From: Janthinobacterium rivuli
GTDB taxonomy: Bacteria; Pseudomonadota; Gammaproteobacteria; Burkholderiales; Burkholderiaceae_D
DNA length: 64,000 nucleotides
Assembly: GCF_029690045.1 (NCBI RefSeq)
Contig: NZ_CP121464.1
Location: forward strand, 620,001 to 684,000
Reading direction: 5' to 3'
The first letter of the stretch is position 1, and each line of letters opens with the position of its first letter. Both the position numbers and the translations under genes were made by a program. Shown here piece by piece: positions 17,360 through 26,476 of this stretch. The notes beneath the pieces are model-generated. The model was not told the origin of the DNA. It worked only from the letters and a program-made list of their open reading frames with translations, and ran no database searches.

Positions 17360-19753
17360 TTAATAAAACCCGATCACCGCGCCGCTGGACAAGCGCTCTT
17401 CCCTTGGCAGCGATGTTTCATGCGAAAAAAAATGGTAGATCTCGGGATCTTCCAGCCAGCTCACTTGGCCGGAAGGCAGGCCTAGCCGGATAGCGGCGCT
17501 GGTGCTCCATTTTTCACGGTCATTGTCGGGCAAGGCGCTGCATTCCTCGAGACAGCACAAGCGCCTGGAGACCACATCATCCATGTTGGGCGTGGTGCTG
17601 GCATGGGGCGGCATCGAGCCACCCCATTGCAGCCACAGGGCCATGTCCGGCCAGCGTATGCATAGCACGATCCAGCGCTGGTATTGCGCCAGCGACGGCA
17701 CCGGCAAGCCATAGCTTATCCGTGCAATGCGCAGCAGCAGCACAAAGCGCACGAAATTGAGCGTGCGCTTGATTTCCCGTGGCCCGCACGCATACTCTTT
17801 GCTGATGCCGCGCAGGACGGTCTGCACGTCTTTGCCATCCCGCATGAATTGCGAGCTGGCGCGGCGCTGCCGCTCACTGGCGTCCTGCGGCGCCTCGCTT
17901 TTCGTCCGGGCATGCGTTTGCGCTTCCGCTGCGCCGGCATGGGAAGCCTGTTGTGCCCCGGATCCTGCCGACGCGGTAGCGCCGGCCTGCGATTCCGAGC
18001 CGATCAGATAATCGATAAATTTGCCATTTTTCAAATGCCGGCTGGGCGGAATGGTAAACGCCAGCTGGATGAATTTGTCCATGAAGCGCCATCCCAGCGG
18101 CACCAGTTTTTCATAGGAGGGCAATTGCTTCTTGATGTCCCTGTGCGCGTGCTCGAGCGCCGCCGCGACGATCTGCGGATCCATGCCGATCACAAACAGG
18201 AATTCGGACTGGTCGCCTGCCAGGAACGTGTTGATACCCTCGACGACGCTGGCAATTTTGCCGGGCGAGCAACGGTCGAGGTCATCGATGAAGATGACCA
18301 GTGGCGCGATGACGGGCGCGCCATCGCCATGTTGCGTGCGACGCTGGGGCAGAGAGTGCATCACGCGTCGCAAATCCTGGTGAATCTGGTGCATGATGCC
18401 GACCGTCCTGGCATAGTCGGGCACGCGGACATATTCCGCCAGACTGAATTTGGCAGGCTCGTCCGCTACCTTTTTTCTACTGCTGAAGAAGGCCTGTACC
18501 GCATACACGGTAATCGCAATTTGCGTGCCGATGGCTGTCGGAATGGCCACGGCAGCGGCATCGAGCCATGTCCTGATCGCCGCAGGCAGACTATCGGGCT
18601 GAATGAGCGACACGCTCACCAGACTGATGATCAGGCCCATGGCCCCCAGCAGCCAGCGGCGCACCTTGATCCACCAGAAAGTGCCGACCCGGTCATAGAT
18701 TTTTCTGCGCACCACGCCATCGTCTATGCGCGACAGATTCAGGCGCAACAGGAATAGCTCGCGTTCGACAGGGCTCAGCCGGTCGCTGACCTGACTGACG
18801 ATGGCGTCCACCAGGCCGGCCCAGACTTGCTCGGAACTTTCGTATTTCCAGGCATTGAACCAGACGGTCCAGCGCTTGCTTTCGTCGACGAATACTTGCT
18901 TGTCGGGCCCGGATTTCCGGTCGAGAAAGCGCAGCACATCGCGCGTCTTGAACGTGCCGCTTTCTGGCTCGGCGGGCCTCGGAGGATCGAGCTGATGCTG
19001 GATCTGGCGCATCAGCGAAGATTTGCCGGCGCCCCATGGCGCCTGGATGCTGATACTGATGGAGCCGCGGGTTTGGTCGCTGGTGAGGAAAGCCACGATC
19101 GCGATCGCGTATTGCGCAAATTCCATGTAGTCCAGCAATGAAGGGTGGTCATGCGCCAGAATGTCGAGTACGTTTTCGGGTGATTGCTGGGCCACCTTGG
19201 CCAGCGGGTGCCGTTCGTAGGCGGCTTGCAGCTGTGCCATGTCGATGCCCATCTGGTGCAGCAAGGACATGAATTTGCCTTCCTTTAAAGACCATAGCGC
19301 GCTGATCAAGTCGCCCACCGTGACGCTGTCGCGACCGGCCTGGCGTGCCGCGACAGCCGCATTGCTCAGCCATTTTTCGGCATTCAGCGAATAGGTAAGC
19401 TCGTCCGTACTGGTCTCGCTGGCCAAGGGGGCGCTGATACTGCTGTATTGGAACGAAAAATATCCGGACCATGTCGCCTGCAAGCTCTCACCGGCCAGTT
19501 CCTTGAGTGCGCGGCTAAAAAAGAGCGCGTCGGGCGGCGCCTGTATTGATGGCTGTACAAGGTCATCGGCCCTGGCCAGGGTGAACAGCATCAGGCTGGT
19601 GGTGATCGAACGTGACGGCGGATCTTTCATTGTGGCCAGCGTGTGGGCCTGGCGCAGCAATGCCAATAGCTCGCTGCCCGGGGCAGGCATCGCTGGCCGT
19701 TCTTCCACCAGCGCCGACCTGGACTCGGTGTTGCCGTCTGACTGTTCTCTCAT
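17360..19753 (-). CDS. KAP family P-loop NTPase with N-terminal Clp-N-like domain
   Basis: A 797-residue protein. Residues about 25-165 contain two helical repeats like the Clp N-domain of AAA+ unfoldases; the second is clear (AARQAGRDSVTVGDLISALW, then LLHQMGIDMAQL). The KAP NTPase domain follows: Walker A APWGAGKSSL near residue 240, and Walker B VIFIDDLDRCSPGK near 485, the hallmark of KAP proteins. Two hydrophobic helices (about residues 368-385 and 398-421) sit between Walker A and B, as in many KAP members, so the protein is probably anchored in the inner membrane with the ATPase inside. The start at 19753 has GAGGAG upstream; the frame to 19900 adds an unlikely basic leader. KAP NTPases include PifA, which excludes phage T7. 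No neighbour supports a specific defence system here. Confidence 0.85.
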   Translation of the reverse strand: MREQSDGNTESRSALVEERPAMPAPGSELLALLRQAHTLATMKDPPSRSITTSLMLFTLARADDLVQPSIQAPPDALFFSRALKELAGESLQATWSGYFSFQYSSISAPLASETSTDELTYSLNAEKWLSNAAVAARQAGRDSVTVGDLISALWSLKEGKFMSLLHQMGIDMAQLQAAYERHPLAKVAQQSPENVLDILAHDHPSLLDYMEFAQYAIAIVAFLTSDQTRGSISISIQAPWGAGKSSLMRQIQHQLDPPRPAEPESGTFKTRDVLRFLDRKSGPDKQVFVDESKRWTVWFNAWKYESSEQVWAGLVDAIVSQVSDRLSPVERELFLLRLNLSRIDDGVVRRKIYDRVGTFWWIKVRRWLLGAMGLIISLVSVSLIQPDSLPAAIRTWLDAAAVAIPTAIGTQIAITVYAVQAFFSSRKKVADEPAKFSLAEYVRVPDYARTVGIMHQIHQDLRRVMHSLPQRRTQHGDGAPVIAPLVIFIDDLDRCSPGKIASVVEGINTFLAGDQSEFLFVIGMDPQIVAAALEHAHRDIKKQLPSYEKLVPLGWRFMDKFIQLAFTIPPSRHLKNGKFIDYLIGSESQAGATASAGSGAQQASHAGAAEAQTHARTKSEAPQDASERQRRASSQFMRDGKDVQTVLRGISKEYACGPREIKRTLNFVRFVLLLRIARISYGLPVPSLAQYQRWIVLCIRWPDMALWLQWGGSMPPHASTTPNMDDVVSRRLCCLEECSALPDNDREKWSTSAAIRLGLPSGQVSWLEDPEIYHFFSHETSLPREERLSSGAVIGFY

Positions 19754-19955
19754 GATGGCCGCTCCTCGATTGGCCGGCCGGGTATCCGGGACACTCAGGC
19801 TGCCATGCTTGATTTTTCGCCTATTTGACGTGCGCCATCTGCGCCAGATCAATCGTCTGGCTGTCTGTGCCAACCTGCTTTCAGGCATGGATTTGGACAT
19901 GCCGGGGGCGAATCAGGCATGATTGCGATTCCAATCACGTTTTACCGGATCCCGC

Positions 19956-21770
19956 ATGGAACACCACAGCTTTCTCATCAACATACTGTTTTACCTGGTC
20001 GCCGCCATCATCATGGTGCCGCTGGCCAAGCGTCTGGGCATGGGCGCCGTGCTGGGCTACCTGGTGGCTGGCGTCGTCATCGGACCGTGGGGCCTGGGCC
20101 TGATCAAGAATGTCGAGGTGATCCTCAGCTTTTCCGAATTCGGCGTGGTGCTGCTGTTGTTCCTGATCGGGCTGGAACTCGAACCGAAACGCTTGTGGCT
20201 GCTGCGCCGGCCGATTTTCGGCTGGGGCGGGGCGCAGGTGGGCGTCGTCAGCGCGGGCTTGTGCGCCGTGGCCATGGCCTTTGGCGTAGACTGGCGCACG
20301 GCGCTGGTCGGGGCGCTGGGGCTGTCGCTGTCGTCGACGGCCATCGTGCTGGCCACCCTGGGCGAACGCAAGCTGATGACTACGCCGGCCGGTTCCGCCG
20401 GCTTTTCCATTTTGCTGTTCCAGGATATCGCCGCCATTCCCATGATCGCGCTGGTGCCGCTCTTGGGCGGCCTCGTCACGCACAGCGGCGAACCGGGCTG
20501 GCTGCGCGTGGCCAAGCTGGCCGCCGTGCTGGCGGCGCTGGTGATCGGCGGGCGCTTCCTCGTGAACCCCATCCTGCGCTTCATCGCCAGGACGGATTTG
20601 CGCGAAATCTTCACGGCCTTCGCCCTGCTGCTGGTGATCGCCATCTGCGTGCTGATGGAATCGGTGGGCCTGTCGATGGCGCTGGGCACCTTCATGGCGG
20701 GTGTGCTGCTGGCCGATTCCGAATACCGCCATGAGCTCATTTCCGACCTGGAGCCGTTCAAGGGGCTGTTACTGGGCCTGTTCTTCATCGCCGTCGGCAT
20801 GTCCGTCGATTTCGGCGTGCTGCGCGCCCAGCCGCTGCTGATCCTGGCACTGGTGGCGGGGCTGCTGGCGGTGAAAATCGCCTTGCTGTACGTGCTGTCG
20901 AAGTTTGTCGACATTCCCCGCGGCCAGCAGCTGTTCTTTGCGCTGCTGCTGTCGCAGGGCGGCGAATTCGCCTTCGTCGTGTTTGCCGCCGCCGAGGCCG
21001 CGCACGTGTTTGCGCCGGAGACGGCCGCGCTGCTGGTCGTGGTGGTGACCCTGTCGATGGTGGCCACGCCCTTGCTGCTGCTGGCGCACGACAAATTCGT
21101 CGCGCCGCGCCTGCAGAGCGACAAGAAGCGCCGCCCCGACGACCATATCGAGGCGCAGGACAACCCCATCGTCATTGCCGGCTTTGGCCGTTTCGGCCAG
21201 ATCATCGGCCGCCTGCTGGCGGCCAACAAGATCGGCGTGACGGTGCTCGATCACGACCCGGACCAGATCGACCTGCTGCGCAAGTTCGGCTTTAAAGTGT
21301 TTTATGGCGACGCCACGCGCGTGGACTTGCTGGTGGCGGCCGGCATCGAAAAGGCCAGGGCGCTGGTGATCGCCATCGACAACGTGGAAGACAGCCTGGC
21401 CCTGGTCGACGCGGTGCGCCTGCGCCTGCCCGAACTGACGATTTTGGCGCGCGCGCGCAACGTCACGCATTACTATGAATTGATGAAACGGGGCGTGACC
21501 CTGATCGAGCGCGAGACGTTCGCGGCCGCCCTGCTGCTGGGCGAGCAGACCTTGCAGCAGGTGGGCTTCAGCGCGGAGCGGGCGCAGCGCGCGGCCGGCA
21601 TCTTTGGCCGGCATAACCTGAAAACCCTGCTGGAAGTGGCGCCGCACTTCCAGGACCAGCAAAAAGTCATGTCCCTCACGCGCCAGGCGCGCGAGGAGCT
21701 GGAAGACATGTTCGAGAGCGATGCGGCGGCGTTTGCGGCAGAGAAGGTGGAAGACGGTAGGCCGGATTAG
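19956..21770 (+). CDS. CPA2 family monovalent cation:proton antiporter (Kef type)
   Basis: A 604-residue inner-membrane K+ efflux antiporter of the CPA2 family. The first 380 residues hold about 12 hydrophobic segments with family motifs (LGYLVAGVVIGPWGLG, FLIGLELEPKRLW, LSLSSTAIVLATL, QDIAAIPMIALVPLLGG). A cytoplasmic RCK/TrkA-N domain begins near residue 406 (IVIAGFGRFGQIIGRLLAANK, a nucleotide-binding glycine motif) and includes KVFYGDATRVDLL. The tail is acidic. ATG 19956 starts just before the first membrane helix; the longer frame from 19923 is rejected. The last four codons and the TAG stop lie inside a REP-like element (21757-21792), suggesting that the element replaced the original 3' end. 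The ligand that gates it, glutathione or nucleotide, cannot be decided from sequence alone. Confidence 0.92.
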   Translation: MEHHSFLINILFYLVAAIIMVPLAKRLGMGAVLGYLVAGVVIGPWGLGLIKNVEVILSFSEFGVVLLLFLIGLELEPKRLWLLRRPIFGWGGAQVGVVSAGLCAVAMAFGVDWRTALVGALGLSLSSTAIVLATLGERKLMTTPAGSAGFSILLFQDIAAIPMIALVPLLGGLVTHSGEPGWLRVAKLAAVLAALVIGGRFLVNPILRFIARTDLREIFTAFALLLVIAICVLMESVGLSMALGTFMAGVLLADSEYRHELISDLEPFKGLLLGLFFIAVGMSVDFGVLRAQPLLILALVAGLLAVKIALLYVLSKFVDIPRGQQLFFALLLSQGGEFAFVVFAAAEAAHVFAPETAALLVVVVTLSMVATPLLLLAHDKFVAPRLQSDKKRRPDDHIEAQDNPIVIAGFGRFGQIIGRLLAANKIGVTVLDHDPDQIDLLRKFGFKVFYGDATRVDLLVAAGIEKARALVIAIDNVEDSLALVDAVRLRLPELTILARARNVTHYYELMKRGVTLIERETFAAALLLGEQTLQQVGFSAERAQRAAGIFGRHNLKTLLEVAPHFQDQQKVMSLTRQAREELEDMFESDAAAFAAEKVEDGRPD

Positions 21771-21792
21771 CGGCGGAGCCGCGTAATCCGAC
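21757..21792 (+). repeat. REP-like palindromic element (third copy)
   Basis: GTAG (21757-21760), arm GCCGGATTA (21761-21769) and arm TAATCCGAC (21784-21792) match the pair at 3437-3520, with A-T at the position that is C-G and G-C in the other two. One stem mismatch is present. It overlaps the end of the antiporter gene and supplies its stop codon. The rest of the gap to 22005 shows no supported gene. Confidence 0.55.
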
Positions 21793-22005
21793 ACAGTGTT
21801 GGCGTAGGTGGTGGTGTCATCATCCGCTTGCCGTCGGCCAGCGGCGCATAGATGGCGTAATAGTCGCGGTGAAGGAACGCACTGGCGCGCCGTTCGTCAC
21901 GCTTTTCGACCGTTCGCCTGGCACATTGCGCCGTTCGTGTGGCGCCGCTGGCGTGGCCGGCGGCGCGCCGCTACGCTGGACTTCTTCCTACTCCGGAGTC
22001 CCGCC

Positions 22006-22872
22006 ATGCTATCGCTCAAAGCGCTCGACAAAACCTACGACAACGGCGTTCACGCCATCAATAACGTCAGCCTGGAAATTCCCGCCGGTCTGTTTGGCCT
22101 GCTCGGGCCGAATGGCGCCGGCAAGTCCTCGCTGATGCGCACCATCGCCACCCTGCAGGATCCCGACAGCGGCAGCATGCGGTTCAATGGCGTCGACGTC
22201 GCCAGCGACAAGGCGGCGCTGCGGCGCCAGCTCGGCTACCTGCCGCAGGATTTTGGCGTCTATCCCCGGGTCAGCGCGGTCGAGCTGCTCAATCACTTTG
22301 CCATCCTGAAGGGACTGCATCAGCGGGGCGAGCGGCGCGAGGCGGTCGAGGCGCTGCTGCAGCTGACCAATCTGTGGGAGGTGCGCAAGCGCGCCGTCGC
22401 CAGCTATTCGGGCGGCATGCGCCAGCGCTTCGGCATCGCCCAGGCGCTGCTGGGCGCGCCGCGCCTGGTGATCGTCGACGAACCGACCGCCGGCCTGGAC
22501 CCTGATGAACGCCAGCGCTTCCTGAACCTGCTGGCGCGCATCGGCGACAACGTGGTGGTGATCCTGTCGACCCACATCGTCGAAGACGTGACCAATCTGT
22601 GTCCCCGCATGGCCATGATCGCCAAGGGGCGCGTGCTGATCGACGGCGCGCCGCAGGCGGCGATCGCCACCTTGCAGGACCGCGTCTGGCGCCGCAGTGT
22701 CAGCGATGCCGAACTGGCGCAGTACCAGCGGCACTGCACGGTGCTGTCGAGCCGACTGGTGGCGGGCCGCACGCAGATCAACGTGTATGCGGACAGCCAG
22801 CCCGATGACGGTTTCCGACGCGTCGAACCGGACCTGGAAGACGTCTACTTTCTGCAACTGCGGGCTGCCTGA
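22006..22872 (+). CDS. ABC transporter ATP-binding protein
   Basis: A 288-residue ABC ATPase that powers the partner permease encoded next. Motifs in order: Walker A GPNGAGKSS (about residues 34-42), Q-loop in YLPQDFGVYP (about 81-90), signature YSGGMRQRFG (about 134-143), Walker B RLVIVDEPTAGLD (about 153-165) and switch His in ILSTHIVEDV. The C-terminal extension (about residues 210-288) ends LEDVYFLQL, as is usual for ABC-2 export ATPases. ATG 22006 is preferred to the long upstream frame from 21808 because the ATPase fold starts immediately. It is separated from the permease-peptidase gene by 10 bp, so the two form one unit. Confidence 0.93.
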   Translation: MLSLKALDKTYDNGVHAINNVSLEIPAGLFGLLGPNGAGKSSLMRTIATLQDPDSGSMRFNGVDVASDKAALRRQLGYLPQDFGVYPRVSAVELLNHFAILKGLHQRGERREAVEALLQLTNLWEVRKRAVASYSGGMRQRFGIAQALLGAPRLVIVDEPTAGLDPDERQRFLNLLARIGDNVVVILSTHIVEDVTNLCPRMAMIAKGRVLIDGAPQAAIATLQDRVWRRSVSDAELAQYQRHCTVLSSRLVAGRTQINVYADSQPDDGFRRVEPDLEDVYFLQLRAA

Positions 22873-22882
22873 GGAGAACACC

Positions 22883-25800
22883 ATGTGGCAGGAATTTTTT
22901 CGCTTCGATTTGCGCTACCAGTTGCGCCAGCCCTTGCTGTGGCTGATGACGGTGCCTCTGATGGCCGGCGCCTTTTTGACGGCTGGCAGCCCGACCTTCC
23001 GCCTCGGCGGCGGCATCGGCAATGTGCACCTGAACGCGCCGGCCGTGATCGCCAACCAGCTTGGCGTACTGAGCATGCTCGCCATGTTCCTCGTGCCCGT
23101 GTTCATCGCCGGCGCCGTGCTGCGCGACAGCGACGCCGGCATCGCCGACCTGCTGTACGCCACGCCGATGCGCAAGCGCGACTACCTGGGCGGGCGCTTC
23201 CTGGCCGGCCTGGCGGCCTGCCTGCTGGTCTTCGTGCTGGTGCTGCTGGCGATGATGCTCGGTTCGCTCACTTCCGCTGCCGATCCCGAGCGGCTCAACC
23301 CCGTCACGCCGCTGCCCTATCTGTGGAGCTTTGCCGTCTTTATCGTGCCCAATGTGCTGTTTGTCGCCGCGCTGCTGATGCTGCTGGCCGTGACGGGGCG
23401 CTCGATGCTGCTCGTGTACGTGGGCGTGCTGGCGTTTTTCGTGCTGTGGGCGGCCTCCGGCCTGCTGGCCGGGCGTCCCGCGCTGGCCATGACGGCTGCC
23501 TTGCTGGACCCGTTCGGCGTGCGCGCCCTGGCGCTGGCCACGCGCTACTTCACCAGCGCGGAAATGAATACGGCGCTGCCGCCGCTGGCCGGCCTGCTGC
23601 TGGCCAACCGCCTGCTGTGGAGCGTGCTGTCGCTGGCGCTGCTGGCGGCCACGATCTGGCTGTTCAAGCCGCAGCGCGCCGGCGCCGCCCGCGGCTGGTT
23701 CCGCCGCACCGCCTCCGTGCAGCCGGCGCCTGTTGTCACCGCCGGGGCCGCCCCCGCGCTGCGCCCCGTCACGCCGCGGTTTGGCATGGCCACGGCATGG
23801 CGGCAGTTCTGGCATGTGCTGCGCTTCGACACCATGGGCGTGCTGAAAAGCGTGCCTTTCCTCGTCATGCTGCTGCTGGCGCTGGCCAACTTCATCGCCA
23901 ACGTCAGCGTCGGCGGCTTGCGCTTTGACAGCGTGCCGTATCCGCTGACGCGCCTGATGCTGGTCGAACTGGCCGACAGTCTGAATGTTGTGCTGGCCAT
24001 CGTCGTGATGTTTTACAGTGGCGAACTGGTATGGCGCGAGCGGCAGGCGAAGATCGCCGACCTGACGGACGCCATGCCCGTGCCGGGCTGGCTGCCGCTG
24101 CTGGCGAAGTGCGGCGCCTTGACCGCCGTGGTGGCCGTGTTCCTGGGCGCCGGCGTGCTGGCCGCGCTGGCGGTGCAGCTGCTGCGGGGCGGCGTGCGCC
24201 CGGAACCGCTGCTGTACCTGCAAGGCACGCTGATGAACGGCGCCTGGTTCGTGCTGATGGCGCTGGCCATGCTGGCGCTGCAGGTCGTCGTCAACCAGAA
24301 ATATGTCGCGTATGCGCTTTCGCTGTTGCTGCTGATGCTCAAGCCGCTGCTGGCCGCGCTGGGTGTTGAGCATCCGCTGTACCGCTTTGCCTCGCTGCCG
24401 GAACTCGTGTACTCGGACTTGAACGGCTATGGCGGCCTGCTGGCCGGCTGGCTGTGGTTCTCGCTGTACTGGACGCTGGGCGCGCTGGCGCTGCGGCTGT
24501 TGGCGCAGGTTTTTCGTCCGTCGGGCCGCGCCGCCCGCTGGCGCGTGCGCTGGCCGCAGGGCGTGCGGCGCCTGCGCGGCGCCAGCGGCTGGGTCCTGGC
24601 CCTGAGCCTGGCCGGCTTTGCCGCCAGCGGCAGCTGGATCGCCTATAACATGCACGTGCTGAACAACTATCAGTCCGGCGCGCAGCAGCTCGATGCGCGC
24701 GCCGACCATGAGCGGCGCTATCGCCAGTATCTGGCGCTGCCGCAGCCTGGCATCACGGCCATTGCCGCCAATGTCGACCTGTATCCGGCGCAGCGCAGCG
24801 CGGCGATACGCGGCCGCTATCGCCTGAAAAACCGTGGTGCGGCGCCGCTGCGCACGCTGTACCTGCAGATGGATACGGTGGCGCAGACCACGTTGTCGGC
24901 ACTGCCCGCGCACCGCGTGCTGGTCGATGATGCGCGCCATGGCGTGCGCATCGTCGAACTGGCGCAGGCGCTGGCGCCGGGCGCGACGCTCGATCTCGCG
25001 TTTCTCGTCAACGTGCGCCAGCAGGGTTTTACGGCCAGCGGCCAGCCCGAAGGCGTGCAGCACAACGGCAGCTATTTCACCATCGAGCAGTATTTCCCGC
25101 ACCTGGGCTACAACGCGTCGCAGGAGATCGCGGACAGCGACGAACGCCGGCAGCGCGGCCTGGGCGCGCCGCATGGCATGCCCAAGCTCGACGACCTGCA
25201 GGCGCGCTACAGCAATTACTGGAAGCAGTGGGGCATCGATGGCGACCTGGTCGACTTCCAGACCACCATTTCCACCAGCGCGGACCAGGTGGCGATCGCG
25301 CCGGGCACGCTGGAGCGCAGCTGGGAAAAGGAGGGCCGCCGCTATTTCAGTTACCGCATGGCGCAGCCGGCGCTGCCTTTCTTTGCCTTCCAGTCCGGCC
25401 GCTGGCAGGTGCGGCGCGCGCAATGGCAGGATGTGGCGATCGAGGTGCATCACGATGCGAAGCACGCGTGGAATACCGGCAGCATGATCGCCGGCGCGCA
25501 GCAGGCGCTGGCCTACAACACGGCGCACTTCGGCCCCTACCCGCAGCGGTACTTGCGCATCGTCGAGTTTCCCCTGTACCAGCAGTATGCGCGTAGCTTT
25601 CCGGGCCTGATTCCGTTTTCGGAGTCGCTCGGCTTCATCAGCGACTTGCGCGACCCCGATGGCGTCGACCATGTGTTCTATGTCACGGCGCATGAAGTGG
25701 CGCACCAGTGGTGGGGCGACCAGCTGATCGCCGCCAACGTGCAGGGCAGCGGCATGCTGACCGAATCGCTGGCCGAGTATTCGGCGTTGATGGCGGTGGA

Positions 25801-26476
25801 GCAGCGCTACGGCGCCGAGAAGGTGCGGCGCATCCTGCGCTTCGACCTCGATGCCTACCTGGCCGGCCGTGGCCGGGAGCAGGGCCGCGAACTGCCCCTG
25901 TTCCGCAGCGAGGGCCAGGCGTATATCGAGTACCGCAAAGGCAGCCTGGCGTTCTACCGCCTGCGCGCGGAAATCGGCGAAGCGGCCTTGAACCGCGCCC
26001 TGAAAGCCTTCCTGACGCAGCATCGCTATCGCAGCGCGCCCTATGCGACCAGCCGCGACCTGCTGTCCTTTATCCGCGCCGAAACGCCGGCGGCGCAACA
26101 GCAGCTGGTCACCGACCTGTTCGAGCGCGTCGTCCTGTACGACAACCGCCTGGCCGGCGCCAGCGCGCTGCGCCGCGCCGACGGCCGCTGGGACGTGACC
26201 TTGCAAGTGCAGCTGGCCAAGCTGGAAGCCGACGGCAAGGGACGCGACACGCCGCGCGTCTACGATGAACCGGTCGATGTGGCGGTATATGCCGATGGCG
26301 CACCACAGCGCCTGCTGTACCGCGGCAAGCACCGCTTGCCCGGCGGGGCGTCATCGGCGGCGGTGACGGTGACGGTCGATGCGCCACCGGGCGAAGCGGT
26401 GCTGGACCCGGAGCAGCTGCTGATCGAACGCAATGCGGTGGACAACCGCCGGCGCGTGCAGCTTACAGGCGGTTGA
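22883..26476 (+). CDS. ABC-2 permease fused to M1 family aminopeptidase
   Basis: A 1197-residue membrane protein. Residues 1 to about 590 hold two ABC-2-type permease blocks with many hydrophobic helices (for example VLSMLAMFLVPVFIAGAVL and FIVPNVLFVAALLMLLAV); one more helix near residue 575 leads to the peptidase part. The C-terminal part is an M1 metallopeptidase with the zinc motif HEVAHQWWGDQ (near residue 937) and the third ligand Glu in LTESLAEYSALM. The usual GxMEN exopeptidase motif is replaced by PGLIPFSES, so N-terminal recognition may differ. ATG 22883 follows GAGGAGAACACC. Paired with the ATPase upstream, it could export and trim peptides, or cleave a substrate at the membrane. 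Its 3' end overlaps the convergent LytTR regulator gene by 14 bp. Confidence 0.92.
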   Translation: MWQEFFRFDLRYQLRQPLLWLMTVPLMAGAFLTAGSPTFRLGGGIGNVHLNAPAVIANQLGVLSMLAMFLVPVFIAGAVLRDSDAGIADLLYATPMRKRDYLGGRFLAGLAACLLVFVLVLLAMMLGSLTSAADPERLNPVTPLPYLWSFAVFIVPNVLFVAALLMLLAVTGRSMLLVYVGVLAFFVLWAASGLLAGRPALAMTAALLDPFGVRALALATRYFTSAEMNTALPPLAGLLLANRLLWSVLSLALLAATIWLFKPQRAGAARGWFRRTASVQPAPVVTAGAAPALRPVTPRFGMATAWRQFWHVLRFDTMGVLKSVPFLVMLLLALANFIANVSVGGLRFDSVPYPLTRLMLVELADSLNVVLAIVVMFYSGELVWRERQAKIADLTDAMPVPGWLPLLAKCGALTAVVAVFLGAGVLAALAVQLLRGGVRPEPLLYLQGTLMNGAWFVLMALAMLALQVVVNQKYVAYALSLLLLMLKPLLAALGVEHPLYRFASLPELVYSDLNGYGGLLAGWLWFSLYWTLGALALRLLAQVFRPSGRAARWRVRWPQGVRRLRGASGWVLALSLAGFAASGSWIAYNMHVLNNYQSGAQQLDARADHERRYRQYLALPQPGITAIAANVDLYPAQRSAAIRGRYRLKNRGAAPLRTLYLQMDTVAQTTLSALPAHRVLVDDARHGVRIVELAQALAPGATLDLAFLVNVRQQGFTASGQPEGVQHNGSYFTIEQYFPHLGYNASQEIADSDERRQRGLGAPHGMPKLDDLQARYSNYWKQWGIDGDLVDFQTTISTSADQVAIAPGTLERSWEKEGRRYFSYRMAQPALPFFAFQSGRWQVRRAQWQDVAIEVHHDAKHAWNTGSMIAGAQQALAYNTAHFGPYPQRYLRIVEFPLYQQYARSFPGLIPFSESLGFISDLRDPDGVDHVFYVTAHEVAHQWWGDQLIAANVQGSGMLTESLAEYSALMAVEQRYGAEKVRRILRFDLDAYLAGRGREQGRELPLFRSEGQAYIEYRKGSLAFYRLRAEIGEAALNRALKAFLTQHRYRSAPYATSRDLLSFIRAETPAAQQQLVTDLFERVVLYDNRLAGASALRRADGRWDVTLQVQLAKLEADGKGRDTPRVYDEPVDVAVYADGAPQRLLYRGKHRLPGGASSAAVTVTVDAPPGEAVLDPEQLLIERNAVDNRRRVQLTGG

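Noticed and set aside
17360..21770. Complete antiphage defence island around the KAP NTPase
   Set aside because: The flanking genes are a phosphatase operon and a K+ antiporter; no other defence gene, integrase or attachment site is visible.
21800..22005. Minus-strand open stretch containing RDYYAIYAPLADGK in the gap before the ABC ATPase
   Set aside because: No start, no ribosome site and no recognised family; open frames of this length are common by chance at this GC content.
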